Positions 7,908-16,306 of a stretch of 64,000 nt of DNA are shown here, one piece after another. The stretch comes from Terriglobus tenax (GTDB taxonomy: Bacteria; Acidobacteriota; Terriglobia; Terriglobales; Acidobacteriaceae). Position numbers and translations under genes: made by a program. Numbering within the stretch: the first letter of the stretch is position 1; each line of letters starts with the position of its first letter. The stretch lies in contig NZ_JAGSYA010000003.1 in the NCBI RefSeq assembly GCF_025685395.1, positions 62,001 through 126,000 of the forward strand. Direction: 5' to 3'. The notes below the pieces were generated by a model. That model made no database searches, was not told where the DNA came from, and saw only the letters and a program-made list of their open reading frames with translations.

Positions 7908-8423
7908 GGTCGGCTGCGGCCGCTTTCGCCAGAACAGCAGGGCAATGACGGCCAGGAAGCAAAGCCCGCCGAAGGTGTCGATACCGACGTCCACGATGGT
8001 GCCGGTGCGGTCCGGCATAAAGCTCTGGTGAAGCTCATCGCAACTGGCGACGAAGACCGTGGTGCAGATGGCCATCAGCGCGGAGCGTGCGCGCCATGCG
8101 CCGATGGGAAGAGAGCGCAGCCGGCGGGCAAAGGTCAGCATCCAGCCGCGAAGGCTGGTAATACAGAGCAGCCCGTAGCCGGTGAAGTGGCCGGTTTTGC
8201 GGATGTGATGGTGAATCTCGTCCCAGCGGGCATCGCCCTCCACGCCAAAGATGGCCTGCCAGAGCGTGCGCAGCCAGCTGGTGGTATGCGCCGCTGAAAA
8301 GGTGTGCGTGGACTCAATCGCGATGGCGACGACCATGATGAGGGCCGGAAACCATGCGTAAAAAAGCCAGCGCACACCCTTGCGGGATTCCAGATTGGTA
8401 GGCCTAGCGAGAAAGACGCCCAT
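7893..8423 (-). CDS. VanZ-like family membrane protein
   Basis: 176 residues with about four transmembrane segments (the first at FYAWFPALIMVVAIAIES). The VanZ signatures are present: RKTGHFTGYGLL in the middle and DELHQSFMPDRTGTIVDVGI near the C-terminus. VanZ proper gives low-level teicoplanin resistance, but most homologues have no known role. Its start codon follows the guaB stop without a gap (TAG then ATG), and no Shine-Dalgarno is present, so it probably depends on translational coupling to guaB. This is an unexpected partner for a purine gene and may simply be read-through co-transcription. Confidence 0.8.
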   Translation of the reverse strand: MGVFLARPTNLESRKGVRWLFYAWFPALIMVVAIAIESTHTFSAAHTTSWLRTLWQAIFGVEGDARWDEIHHHIRKTGHFTGYGLLCITSLRGWMLTFARRLRSLPIGAWRARSALMAICTTVFVASCDELHQSFMPDRTGTIVDVGIDTFGGLCFLAVIALLFWRKRPQPTSWLA

Positions 8424-9947
8424 CTACTCGACGTGGTAGTTGGGCGCTTCGCGCGTGATGATGACGTCATGCACGTGCGATTCGCGCAGGCCCGCGCCGG
8501 AGATGCGGATGAACCGGCCATTCTGCTGAAGCTCAGGAATGGTGCCGCAGCCCAGGTAGCCCATGCCGGAGCGCAAACCGCCTACCAGCTGGTACACCAT
8601 GTTCTCCAGCGGTCCACGATGCGGCACCCGGCCCTCAATGCCTTCCGGCACAAACTTGGCCAGGCGGTTGTTGTTGGAGGTTTCAGGAGCCGTGATCGAC
8701 TGGCGGTCCGAACCTGGGCCGGGCAGATCGTCCTTGCCCTGGAAGTAGCGCTCGCCCGAGCCCTGTGCCATGGCGGAAAGCGATCCCATGCCGCGGTAGC
8801 TCTTGAAGCTGCGGCCCTGGTACAGAATCGTTTCGCCCGGCGACTCGTCCACACCGGCGAACAGCGATCCCATCATCACGACGGAAGCACCGGCGGCGAT
8901 CGCCTTGGTAATGTCGCCCGAGTACTTGATACCGCCGTCGGCGATGACCGCAACGCCGCGCTCGTTGGCCGCGCGGTACGCCTCGGAGATCGCTGTGATC
9001 TGCGGCATACCTGCACCGGTCACCATGCGCGTGGTGCAGATCGAGCCCGGCCCAATGCCCACCTTCACGGCATCCGCACCGGCATCAATCAGTGCCATGC
9101 AGCCATCGTAGGTGGCAATGTTTCCGGCCAGCAGGGCTACATCCGGGAAGCGCTTCTTGCACTCGGCCACAGCCTCCAGCACGCGGCTGGAGTGGCCATG
9201 GGCAGAGTCAATGGCGAGGGCGTCGACGCGGGCCTTGATCAGCTCGGCCGCGCGCTCCAGAAAGTCGCCCGTCGCGCCAATGGCTCCGGCCACGCGCAAA
9301 CGGCCCTGGTCATCCTTGCAGGCGTTGGGGTACTTCAGCTTCTTCTGGATGTCCTTGACCGTGATCAGGCCCTTCAGCTCGTAGGCGTCATTGACGACCA
9401 GCAGTTTTTCCACGCGGTGCTGGTGCAGGATCTCTTCGGCCTGCTCCAGCGTGGTGCCCACCGGGACGGTGATCAGGTTGTTCTTGGTCATCACCTCGTC
9501 AATGCGCAGGTCAGTGCGCGAGACAAAGCGAAGATCGCGGTTGGTCAGAATACCGACCAGCTTCTTGTTCTGCGTGACAGGAACGCCGGAGATCTTGTAG
9601 CGGCGCATCACTTCGAGCGCGGCGGCGATCGGCTGGTCGGGGCCAATAGTAACCGGGTCAACGATCATGCCGGACTCCGAACGCTTGACCTTGTCGATCT
9701 CGCCGGCCTGCTGCTCAATGGAAAGGTTGCGGTGAACCACGCCAAGTCCGCCCTGCTGCGCCATGGCAATGGCCAGGCGCGACTCGGTCACGGTGTCCAT
9801 GGCCGCCGACATCAGGGGAATATTCAGCGTGATCTTCTTGGAAAGACGGGTCTGCGTGGAAACCTGCGTAGGAACGACGTCAGAGTACGCAGGAACAAGC
9901 AGGACGTCGTCGAAAGTAAGTGCCTCGGGTACGGGTGAGACGATCAT
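8424..9947 (-). CDS. guaB: Inosine-5'-monophosphate dehydrogenase
   Basis: 507 residues, the full length of bacterial IMPDH. The enzyme oxidises IMP to XMP, the committed step of GMP synthesis, in the cytoplasm. The N-terminal [16 protein letters not shown] and the catalytic loop [15 protein letters not shown] (active Cys near residue 305) are intact. The regulatory CBS pair lies at about 95-210, in the order expected between barrel strands. The barrel continues with the [20 protein letters not shown] segment and the flap with [16 protein letters not shown]. The start at 9947 matches the family N-terminus, although no Shine-Dalgarno precedes it. The VanZ-like gene follows directly. Confidence 0.97.
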   Translation of the reverse strand: MIVSPVPEALTFDDVLLVPAYSDVVPTQVSTQTRLSKKITLNIPLMSAAMDTVTESRLAIAMAQQGGLGVVHRNLSIEQQAGEIDKVKRSESGMIVDPVTIGPDQPIAAALEVMRRYKISGVPVTQNKKLVGILTNRDLRFVSRTDLRIDEVMTKNNLITVPVGTTLEQAEEILHQHRVEKLLVVNDAYELKGLITVKDIQKKLKYPNACKDDQGRLRVAGAIGATGDFLERAAELIKARVDALAIDSAHGHSSRVLEAVAECKKRFPDVALLAGNIATYDGCMALIDAGADAVKVGIGPGSICTTRMVTGAGMPQITAISEAYRAANERGVAVIADGGIKYSGDITKAIAAGASVVMMGSLFAGVDESPGETILYQGRSFKSYRGMGSLSAMAQGSGERYFQGKDDLPGPGSDRQSITAPETSNNNRLAKFVPEGIEGRVPHRGPLENMVYQLVGGLRSGMGYLGCGTIPELQQNGRFIRISGAGLRESHVHDVIITREAPNYHVE

Positions 9948-10223
9948 AAGATTTTTGCGGTTCCTCTGGGCGCTGTTGCGGCCGGGTTGAGGGGGTACGA
10001 CGAAAAGGTTCCTGATAGCTTACCGCACTTGCGTCATTTGGACATGACCCCACCCAACCCCCTGGCCGTAAGTTGCTGATGCTGCGGCCCGAACAGCCAC
10101 CTTCCGTGTGTCCCCTCTCTGGCAAAGCCAGATGTGGGCTTCGAGCCAAACGCGATCCGCCTCGTCGGGACACGGCTTCAGCCGTACCGCAGAACTTCCC
10201 CAGGAAAACGACAATGCCGGCCT
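9948..10223. other. guaB upstream region with repeat units, no gene
   Basis: This spacer separates guaB from the diguanylate cyclase gene (both minus strand), so it should hold the guaB promoter; no clear -35/-10 pair is visible. It carries a small stem TCTGGC-AAA-GCCAGA (10116-10130), the ACACGGCTTCAGCCGTACC unit (10169-10188) and a half-copy of the GC palindrome (ATGCCGGCC near 10214), which runs into the last codons of the cyclase gene. Confidence 0.5.
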
Positions 10224-11408
10224 CTAAATCGAAGCCACCCGGTTCCGTCCCCTCTCCTTGGCGGCATACAGGTTGCGGTCGGCGCGCGCCAGCACCGCAA
10301 AGATGTCTCCGTCGCCCGGCATGGCGACCGCAACGCCGATGGAAACGGAGAAGTAGATCTGCTCCCCCGTCTCGGTGGTTACAGGCGTCTGGGCGGCGGC
10401 CGAGCGAATGGCTTCGGCGATCGAGAGGGCGGTTTCCGGAACCGTGTTGGGCAGCAGGATGGAGAACTCTTCGCCACCCAGCCGTCCCATGCGGTCATAT
10501 GACCGAAGGCATCCCAGCACCGCGGCGACAAACTCCAGGATGACGCGGTCTCCCGTGGCATGGCCCCAGGTATCGTTGATGGACTTGAAATGGTCCAGGT
10601 CCAGAGCCAGCATGCACGTACTTGCGCCGCTGCGTTTGGAACGAAGGAAGAGGTTGGAGCAGTCTTCCAGGAAAGCGCGCCGGTTCAGCGAACCGGTCAG
10701 GGGATCCGTTCGGGCTGCGGTAATCAGTCCGGAATAGGAAAGCTTGAGTTTCTGGAACAGGGGACGGTAAAGGAACAGCGCCTCGGACAATAACAGCAGA
10801 AGCATCAGCAGCAGCATGACCAGCATGGTGTTGCGCAAGTGCTCAATGGCCTCTTCACTGTCTTTCTGGTACGCGGCTACGGCAGCTTCCAGCCCTGGCA
10901 GTAGTTTCTGGCGCTGCAGAACGCCGATCTCAGCGATCTCCGCATTCTGCAGGGTCACATCCTTACGCGGAGTGGCGGCAAGGTGCTTGGCATGGTTCAG
11001 GAACTGGGTCCCCATTTTCTCAAGCGATTCGGGCCCATCAAAGTAGATGGTTTTCAACCGCGGCGAAGCCGGAGCCAGGATGCGGGGAGAGACTGAACCG
11101 TGCAGCAGTTGCTCACGCTCACGCTCCATCTGCGCGGCGGCGTCAATCAACTCGATTCTTGCCTGCACAAAGTCGGCTGAGCCGTCGGCCATCTGCAGGG
11201 CAATCCGGAAGACGCGCTGCGACAGCATGCGCTGGCGTCCCGCCATATTCACCGTCCCCGCCGTGGCTGCCTGGCGCTGGATGATGGCATTGGTCAGCAG
11301 GTGCGATGCGATCGAAAGACTCGCAATCACCAGCAGGGCTGTGACGTAGATTGCCGTGGTGCGTTGAGAGATGGGCGTACTGGTCGATACGGCTGGCTGC
11401 TGGACCAA
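10224..11408 (-). CDS. Membrane diguanylate cyclase with PilJ-type sensor domain
   Basis: GGDEF protein making cyclic di-GMP from two GTP. The hydrophobic segment TAIYVTALLVIASLSIASHLL is followed by a type IV pili methyl-accepting (PilJ-like) region with AGTVNMAGRQRMLSQRV, a second hydrophobic helix of leucine and methionine runs, and a GGDEF domain. The catalytic motif is GGEEF. The inhibitory site RSYD lies exactly five residues upstream, so product feedback is expected. The frame is open to 11531, but the first 40 residues look non-coding. I prefer the TTG at 11408, which has GAGGAG a few bases upstream and gives 394 residues. The stop codon sits in a partial GC-palindrome repeat. Confidence 0.88.
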   Translation of the reverse strand: MVQQPAVSTSTPISQRTTAIYVTALLVIASLSIASHLLTNAIIQRQAATAGTVNMAGRQRMLSQRVFRIALQMADGSADFVQARIELIDAAAQMEREREQLLHGSVSPRILAPASPRLKTIYFDGPESLEKMGTQFLNHAKHLAATPRKDVTLQNAEIAEIGVLQRQKLLPGLEAAVAAYQKDSEEAIEHLRNTMLVMLLLMLLLLLSEALFLYRPLFQKLKLSYSGLITAARTDPLTGSLNRRAFLEDCSNLFLRSKRSGASTCMLALDLDHFKSINDTWGHATGDRVILEFVAAVLGCLRSYDRMGRLGGEEFSILLPNTVPETALSIAEAIRSAAAQTPVTTETGEQIYFSVSIGVAVAMPGDGDIFAVLARADRNLYAAKERGRNRVASI

Positions 11409-11587
11409 TGCTGCTCCTCGGAAGGTTGGGTGCCCGGCACGAAAAGGGGGAGATGGTTTCCCCTGTAGCCTAGCGCATCCCATACGCTTCCGCCGGAGGT
11501 GTTTCATCCAGCCAAAACCAAATTGGGCCAACGTATTTCAGGGAGCCCCATCCACGCCTGCCTGGGTGGATGGGGCTCCGGTGTCTT

Positions 11588-12163
11588 TTACAGAATCCGC
11601 CCGGCGAACTCGCCGCTTTCCGTCGAAACCTTCACCTTGTCGCCTTCTTTGATGAAGAGCGGCACCTTGATGATCAGGCCGGTCTCCAGCTTCGCGTCCT
11701 TCACGGCGCCGGAGGAGGTGTCGCCTTTTACGGCAGGTTCGGTGTACACCACGTCCAGTTCGACAAATACCGGCAGAACCACGCCGATCGGGTTGCCGTT
11801 GTACTTGTGCAGTTGCAGAGCCGTGTTGTCGATCAGGTAATCCAGGGCCTCGCCATACTGGTCCGCCGTCAGCGAGACGGTCTCGTAGGTGGACTCATCC
11901 ATGAAGTACGCGCCCGATCCGTCCTTGTACAGGTAGGTGGCGTCCACATACTCCAGGTCGGGCTCCGGGAACTTGTCGCCGGCCTTGAAGGTCTTGTCGA
12001 AGACCGCGCGGGTCAGCAGGTTACGCATCTTCAGGCGGACAAGGGTCTGCCCGCCGCGCGCGGTCGGCGTGCTCACCTCCGCGTCCATGCAGTAGTACGG
12101 TGCGCCTTCAAACTCGAAGACAGATTTGCGCTTAATGTTGATTGCGTCGATCAGTGCGGCCAT
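11588..12163 (-). CDS. efp: Elongation factor P family protein, EfpL/YeiP-like tip loop
   Basis: 191 residues with the three beta-barrel domains of EF-P. EF-P rescues ribosomes stalled on polyproline stretches from the E site. The tip loop of domain I reads STPTARGGQTLV, with Arg36 at the tip. This matches the PTARG loop of E. coli EfpL (YeiP) rather than the PGKG loop of lysylated EF-P. The C-terminal LETGLIIKVPLFIKEGDKV is ordinary EF-P. An arginine tip would exclude EpmA-type lysylation; it may be unmodified as in EfpL, or rhamnosylated as in EarP systems. I cannot tell whether a second, canonical EF-P exists elsewhere in the genome. A TAAAAT hexamer lies 6 bases upstream of the ATG. Confidence 0.93.
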   Translation of the reverse strand: MAALIDAINIKRKSVFEFEGAPYYCMDAEVSTPTARGGQTLVRLKMRNLLTRAVFDKTFKAGDKFPEPDLEYVDATYLYKDGSGAYFMDESTYETVSLTADQYGEALDYLIDNTALQLHKYNGNPIGVVLPVFVELDVVYTEPAVKGDTSSGAVKDAKLETGLIIKVPLFIKEGDKVKVSTESGEFAGRIL

Positions 12164-12169
12164 AGCTCA

Positions 12170-12175
12170 ATTTTA
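12170..12175 (-). promoter_or_regulatory. Candidate leaderless promoter (-10 TAAAAT) for the EF-P gene
   Basis: TAAAAT, then TGAGCT, then ATG: the hexamer is 6 bases from the start codon and no Shine-Dalgarno fits between them. Confidence 0.55.
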
Positions 12176-12202
12176 CGGCGAGCGGGCCTCACCGAACCTC
12201 TT

Positions 12203-12420
12203 GCCTGTCATCTCGACCGGAGCATAGTGACGCGGAGAGACTTGAATTTTGCTTTCTTGTCTTTTGGCCTTCTGCAAGGATCTGCTTCTTATCTCCGCCA
12301 CACGAATCAGGTGCCCCACGTCCCGCAAAGCGCGAAGGCCCGGAGGGAACAGGGGCCTTCAGGCCCCTGAAAAACCCGCCCAGGAAACAAGGATGCCGGC
12401 CGCGATGGCCGGCGTCCCCT
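12203..12420. repeat. Composite intergenic repeat block
   Basis: The densest mosaic in the window. In order: GTCATCTCGACCGGAGC (about 12208), a TCTTGTCTTTTGGCCTTCTG element (12252-12292), GGTGCCCCACGTCCCGC, a GCGCGAAGGCCCGGAGGGA unit, the hairpin AGGGGCCT-TC-AGGCCCCT (12351-12368) and the palindrome ATGCCGGCC-GCGAT-GGCCGGCGT (12393-12415). On the minus strand the last palindrome could terminate the 12431-13060 gene. No gene is visible. Confidence 0.75.
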
Positions 12421-12430
12421 GCGGAAATCC

Positions 12431-13060
12431 CTAGTTCAACCGCTGCAGGCTGGCAATCAGCTTCTCCGCCAGCGGCTCTCCGGACTCGGTCCACAACAGC
12501 CTGCTGGAGATCCCGCAATGCTTCTCCACCGACAGGGTGAAGGCCAGCAGCTTCTCCACATTCTGCTGAATCTTCTGCTGGGCCGACTGATCCAGGCTCT
12601 CCTCGTCTTCCAGAACCCAGGGCGTGTCCAGGCCGAAGTCCACGCGGATGTGGCCGTTCTGGTCATACGCTCCGGCATCGAACTCCGGGCCGAACCCCGT
12701 CACCTTCACGGTATAGGGCTGCAGGCGCCATGCCGTGTCCAGGCCGGCGCCGGTCTCCGGCAGCCAGAGCTGCCATTTCATCTCGAACTCGTAGGCGGTG
12801 TCGTCGTGCAGCTGCTCAGTGGCTTCGCGCACAGCATTTTCAATCTTGGAGTCGTCGCTCGGCTCCGAACGCTCGTCATTGACGAAGATCCGCTGGTAGA
12901 TCGGGGCTTCCGACCAGTCAATCGGGATCGTGGAGGCGACCGAGACGCGGTCGTCGCCGGAAATACGGGCAAACTGCTGCAGCACACCAATCAGGGCAGC
13001 CGGCAGGGCTTCCAGGCGGAAGTTCGGAAACCAGAGGGAGAGGTAAAGTTGGTCAGACAT
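12431..13060 (-). CDS. Conserved hypothetical protein
   Basis: 209 residues, no signal peptide or membrane segment, acidic, with alternating strands and helices (LYLSLWFPNFRLEALPAAL at the start, YEFEMKWQLWLPETG in the middle, a helical EKLLAFTLSVEKHCG near the end). I do not recognise the family. The codon composition and the clean frame support coding. A long plus-strand frame runs antisense across it as an upstream extension of the LptC/A-like gene; I regard that extension as spurious. The gene is divergent from the LptC/A-like gene, and the 189-bp gap holds no evident palindrome or strong ribosome-binding site. Confidence 0.6.
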   Translation of the reverse strand: MSDQLYLSLWFPNFRLEALPAALIGVLQQFARISGDDRVSVASTIPIDWSEAPIYQRIFVNDERSEPSDDSKIENAVREATEQLHDDTAYEFEMKWQLWLPETGAGLDTAWRLQPYTVKVTGFGPEFDAGAYDQNGHIRVDFGLDTPWVLEDEESLDQSAQQKIQQNVEKLLAFTLSVEKHCGISSRLLWTESGEPLAEKLIASLQRLN

Positions 13061-13249
13061 ATACGATCCATTGGATGGCCGGCGACATCACGGCGATTCC
13101 TGCTCATTCTAATGACGTATCCGCAGATTTGCTCTCGAGCTGCTCCCATGCCGGGTGCCACATTCATCGCGCAGCGATGCGCGACCTGTCTTTTCTTCGT
13201 TAATTCCGCAGTCTGGATAAAGCCGAAGCCGAAGTGCACAGATGAGACA

Positions 13250-15451
13250 ATGAGAAGTGAAAGACAGGGGATGCGGATCACGGTCGAGCGTTTGCGGATG
13301 TGGCTGCTGGTCGGCGCTGGAGCATTACTCCTGCTGGTGGCCGGCTACATCGGCTATGCGCGATACCGCGTAGGCCGCTTCCTGCAGAAGCTGCCCCAGC
13401 AGCTCGGTGTGGATATCTCGCAATCCACCAACGGGTTTACCTACTCCCAGAGCGTCAAGGGCCGCACCCTGTTCACCGTGCATGCCGCCAGGGCCATCCA
13501 GCACAAGGACGGCAAGGTCACCCTGAACGATGTCAGCATCACGGTGCATGACGGCGACCGCACCGACCGCATTACCAGCAACGAATTCCTCTACGACCAG
13601 AGCAACGGCATCATCCGTGCCGACGGCGAGGTGCTGCTTGACCTGCAATCTCCCGGCGGCCAGAAGGACCAGTCGGGGGTGCATATCAAGACCAGCGGCC
13701 TGGTCTTCGCCCAGAAGCTGGGTGTGGCGGCGACCGAGAATCCGATCGAGTTTTCGGCCAAAGGAGTGACCGGCCATGCCACTGGTGCGGATTACTCCAC
13801 CGATACCGGCGTCCTGATTCTGCACTCCGCCGTGGACGCGACGATGGAGGCAGAGGGGCGGCAGGTGAAGATGTTTGCCGGATGGGCACAGCTTGACCGC
13901 AAGGGGCAGGTCGCGCAACTCAAGCAGGCGCGTGTCGTCCAGCAGGATTCCGTCGCTCAGGTGGCTGAGGCGCTCATCTACCTGCGCCGCGATGGGTCGG
14001 CAGAACGGATTGAGACCTCTGGAGGTCTGAAAGTTACCTCCACCGACGGACGCCTGCTGACCGCGCAGCGCAGCCAGACCTGGCTGACCGCCCGCAGCCA
14101 GCCGCAGAGGGCGCATCTTCTTGGCGCAGTCCACATGGAGCAGGCCGCTGACGGCCGCGTCTCCCACGGGGACGCAGCCGAGGCCCTGGTGGAGTTCGAC
14201 GGCGCCGGCAACGCAAAAACTGCCCACCTGGAGGGCGGCGTCCACCTGACGGACGAAGAAGGCAAAAAAGGCGCTCGCGACCTGCGCGCCGCGAAGCTGG
14301 ACCTGAACTTTGAGCTGGTAGAGAAGAAAGCCGTCCTGCGCCAGGCTGTCGCGCACGGAGACGCCTCCGTGCTCAGCACAGCGAATGGAACCCGCAGCCA
14401 GTTCTGGGCGGAGACGCTGACCGCGCAGTTTGCCGGGACGACGCAGTTGCACGCCTCGCAGATGCACGGTGAAGGTCACGCGCGCATGGATTCGCTCTCC
14501 GCCAAAGGCGTGCGGCAGAGCGCGTCCTCGGACCGCATGGACGTAGCTCTGAACGCCGCCAACGAGATTGATACCGGCACCATGACCGGCGCAGCCGTCA
14601 TCACGCAGTCCGGCATCACCAGGGGGAAGCCGCACGAGACGCAGGCCACCGGCGAACGGGCTGAGCTGAAGAAAGATGGCCTGGTAGAGCTGACCGGGCA
14701 CCCGCGCATCCGCGACAACGACGGCACTGTCGACGCCGACCGCATCCAGATGCAGCGGCAGACGCAGCAGGCCTGGGCCATCGGCACCGTAAAGGCCACC
14801 TACAACCGCGGCACGGACCCCATGCACCTGGTGGCCGACCGCGCCGAGTGGCGTCCGCAGGACGACACCGCAATCTTTACCGGCACCTCCCGCCCGGCTC
14901 GCATGTGGCAGGCGCAGTCTCAGGTGGAGGCGCCGGAGATCCGTCTGGACCGCGCGAAGCAGGCGGCCATTGCTTCGGCTGGAAGCGGAGCAGTGGTGCA
15001 TGCGGTGCTGGTTTCGGCGGCAACCCCGAAGCATCCCTCGGCGGTCTACCGCATCACGGCACGGCAGATGGACTTCAGCGAGACCCAGCACCAGGTGGAG
15101 TTTACCGGTCCTGTTCGCATGGACAGCGCGGACGGTCACATCGCGGCGCGGCAGGCGACCGTTTACCTTGCGGCCGCCAAAGCGAAAAACTCTGACTTCA
15201 GCGGCAGCGTGGAGCGTGTAGTCGCCCGCGAGGATGTCGTTATCGAGCAAGGCCAGCGCCGGGGAACCGGCGGGCAACTGGTGTACACCGCGGCGGATGG
15301 TCTGGCCGTTCTGACAGGATCGCCGAAGGTCGTGGACCCCGAGCAGGGCACCATCACCGGGGCACAATTGAGCTTCCACGCCGGCGATGGTAGCGTGGTG
15401 GTAACGGGCGCAACCGACCGGCGTGTGCGCACCGAAACGCAGGTGAAGTAA
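13250..15451 (+). CDS. lptC: Large LptC/LptA-like (OstA) lipopolysaccharide export protein
   Basis: About 733 residues: one N-terminal membrane anchor ([25 protein letters not shown]), then an entirely periplasmic beta-rich part. The first 200 residues are LptC-like ([20 protein letters not shown]). The rest carries repeated OstA/LptA-type units, such as ISTNGR-like turns in [26 protein letters not shown] and [22 protein letters not shown]. coli LptC and LptA together make only about 375 residues, so this is a fusion with extra jellyroll repeats that could span much of the periplasm. Start choice is uncertain: ATG 13250 or 13271, neither with a good Shine-Dalgarno. The stop overlaps lptB (TAATG), which supports a shared complex. 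Confidence 0.82.
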   Translation: MRSERQGMRITVERLRMWLLVGAGALLLLVAGYIGYARYRVGRFLQKLPQQLGVDISQSTNGFTYSQSVKGRTLFTVHAARAIQHKDGKVTLNDVSITVHDGDRTDRITSNEFLYDQSNGIIRADGEVLLDLQSPGGQKDQSGVHIKTSGLVFAQKLGVAATENPIEFSAKGVTGHATGADYSTDTGVLILHSAVDATMEAEGRQVKMFAGWAQLDRKGQVAQLKQARVVQQDSVAQVAEALIYLRRDGSAERIETSGGLKVTSTDGRLLTAQRSQTWLTARSQPQRAHLLGAVHMEQAADGRVSHGDAAEALVEFDGAGNAKTAHLEGGVHLTDEEGKKGARDLRAAKLDLNFELVEKKAVLRQAVAHGDASVLSTANGTRSQFWAETLTAQFAGTTQLHASQMHGEGHARMDSLSAKGVRQSASSDRMDVALNAANEIDTGTMTGAAVITQSGITRGKPHETQATGERAELKKDGLVELTGHPRIRDNDGTVDADRIQMQRQTQQAWAIGTVKATYNRGTDPMHLVADRAEWRPQDDTAIFTGTSRPARMWQAQSQVEAPEIRLDRAKQAAIASAGSGAVVHAVLVSAATPKHPSAVYRITARQMDFSETQHQVEFTGPVRMDSADGHIAARQATVYLAAAKAKNSDFSGSVERVVAREDVVIEQGQRRGTGGQLVYTAADGLAVLTGSPKVVDPEQGTITGAQLSFHAGDGSVVVTGATDRRVRTETQVK

Positions 15452-16179
15452 TGCGCAGGCTGTCCACAGACGAAATTGGGAAGAGTTACAGCGGGCGGCC
15501 GGTTGTTCGGGGTGTAAGCCTGAACGTCAGCCAGGGTGAGGTGGTCGGTCTTCTCGGCCCCAATGGCGCCGGAAAGACCACAAGCTTCTACATGATGGTG
15601 GGCCTGGTAAGGCCAGACATGGGCCGTGTCCTGTCCGATGGCGAAGACATTACCCGCGTGCCCATGTACATGCGTGCCCGCAAGTTCGGCATCAGCTACC
15701 TGCCGCAGGAACCCTCTGTCTTCCGCAAGCTAAGTGTGGAAGAAAACATTATGGCGGTGCTGGAGGCGCAGCAGCTCGCTCCGGAGACCCGCCGTACCCG
15801 CCTGGAAAGACTGATTGAGCAGTTGAATCTTGGTCCGGTGCGCAAGACGCAGGGCTACGCCCTCTCCGGCGGTCTGCGCCGCCGCGTGGAGATCGCCCGC
15901 TGCCTGTGTATCCAGCCGGCCTTCATCCTTCTGGACGAGCCTTTTTCCGGGATCGATCCCATCGCCGTGCTGGACCTGCAGGAGATCATCTTCGACCTGA
16001 AGACCAGCGGCATCGGCGTGCTCATCACCGACCACAATGTGCGCGAAACTTTGAGCGTGACCGACCGCGCGTACATCATCGCCGAAGGCAAGATCTTCCG
16101 CGAAGGAACTCCGGGCGAGTTAGGCCGCGATCCTGAGGTCAAGCGCATCTACCTGGGTGAGGGGTTTTCGCTTTCCTAA
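15451..16179 (+). CDS. lptB: LPS export ABC transporter ATP-binding protein
   Basis: 242 residues, the usual length of LptB. It powers extraction of lipopolysaccharide from the inner membrane together with LptF/LptG (not in this window) and the LptC-like neighbour. Walker A is [16 protein letters not shown], Walker B is [16 protein letters not shown] and the switch histidine is in [11 protein letters not shown]. The signature reads [13 protein letters not shown], whereas the family normally has [13 protein letters not shown], so the fifth signature residue is Leu instead of Glu. It follows the LptC/A-like gene with a one-base overlap and precedes rpoN, the classic order. Confidence 0.95.
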   Translation: MRRLSTDEIGKSYSGRPVVRGVSLNVSQGEVVGLLGPNGAGKTTSFYMMVGLVRPDMGRVLSDGEDITRVPMYMRARKFGISYLPQEPSVFRKLSVEENIMAVLEAQQLAPETRRTRLERLIEQLNLGPVRKTQGYALSGGLRRRVEIARCLCIQPAFILLDEPFSGIDPIAVLDLQEIIFDLKTSGIGVLITDHNVRETLSVTDRAYIIAEGKIFREGTPGELGRDPEVKRIYLGEGFSLS

Positions 16180-16306
16180 GCCGAGTTTCACTTCGGGAAG
16201 GGTGTGATCGCGGTCGTATCCGGGGCGTTTGTGCCGGTGTAGACTACGGCACACGGCAGGGGAGAGTCCCCGGCGCGAGTTACAGAGAAGGGATCCGGAA
16301 GTAAGA

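Noticed and set aside
8304-9938. Long plus-strand frame of 544 codons antisense to guaB
   Set aside because: Arg/His/Gly-rich shadow of a GC-rich gene; guaB on the minus strand has every catalytic motif.
12518-13249. Upstream extension of the LptC/A-like frame, giving a 977-residue protein
   Set aside because: It runs antisense through the 12431-13060 gene, has no family match, and the membrane anchor expected at the N-terminus starts only after 13250.
13325-15379. 684-codon minus-strand frame antisense to the LptC/A-like gene
   Set aside because: Shadow frame with no recognisable motif.
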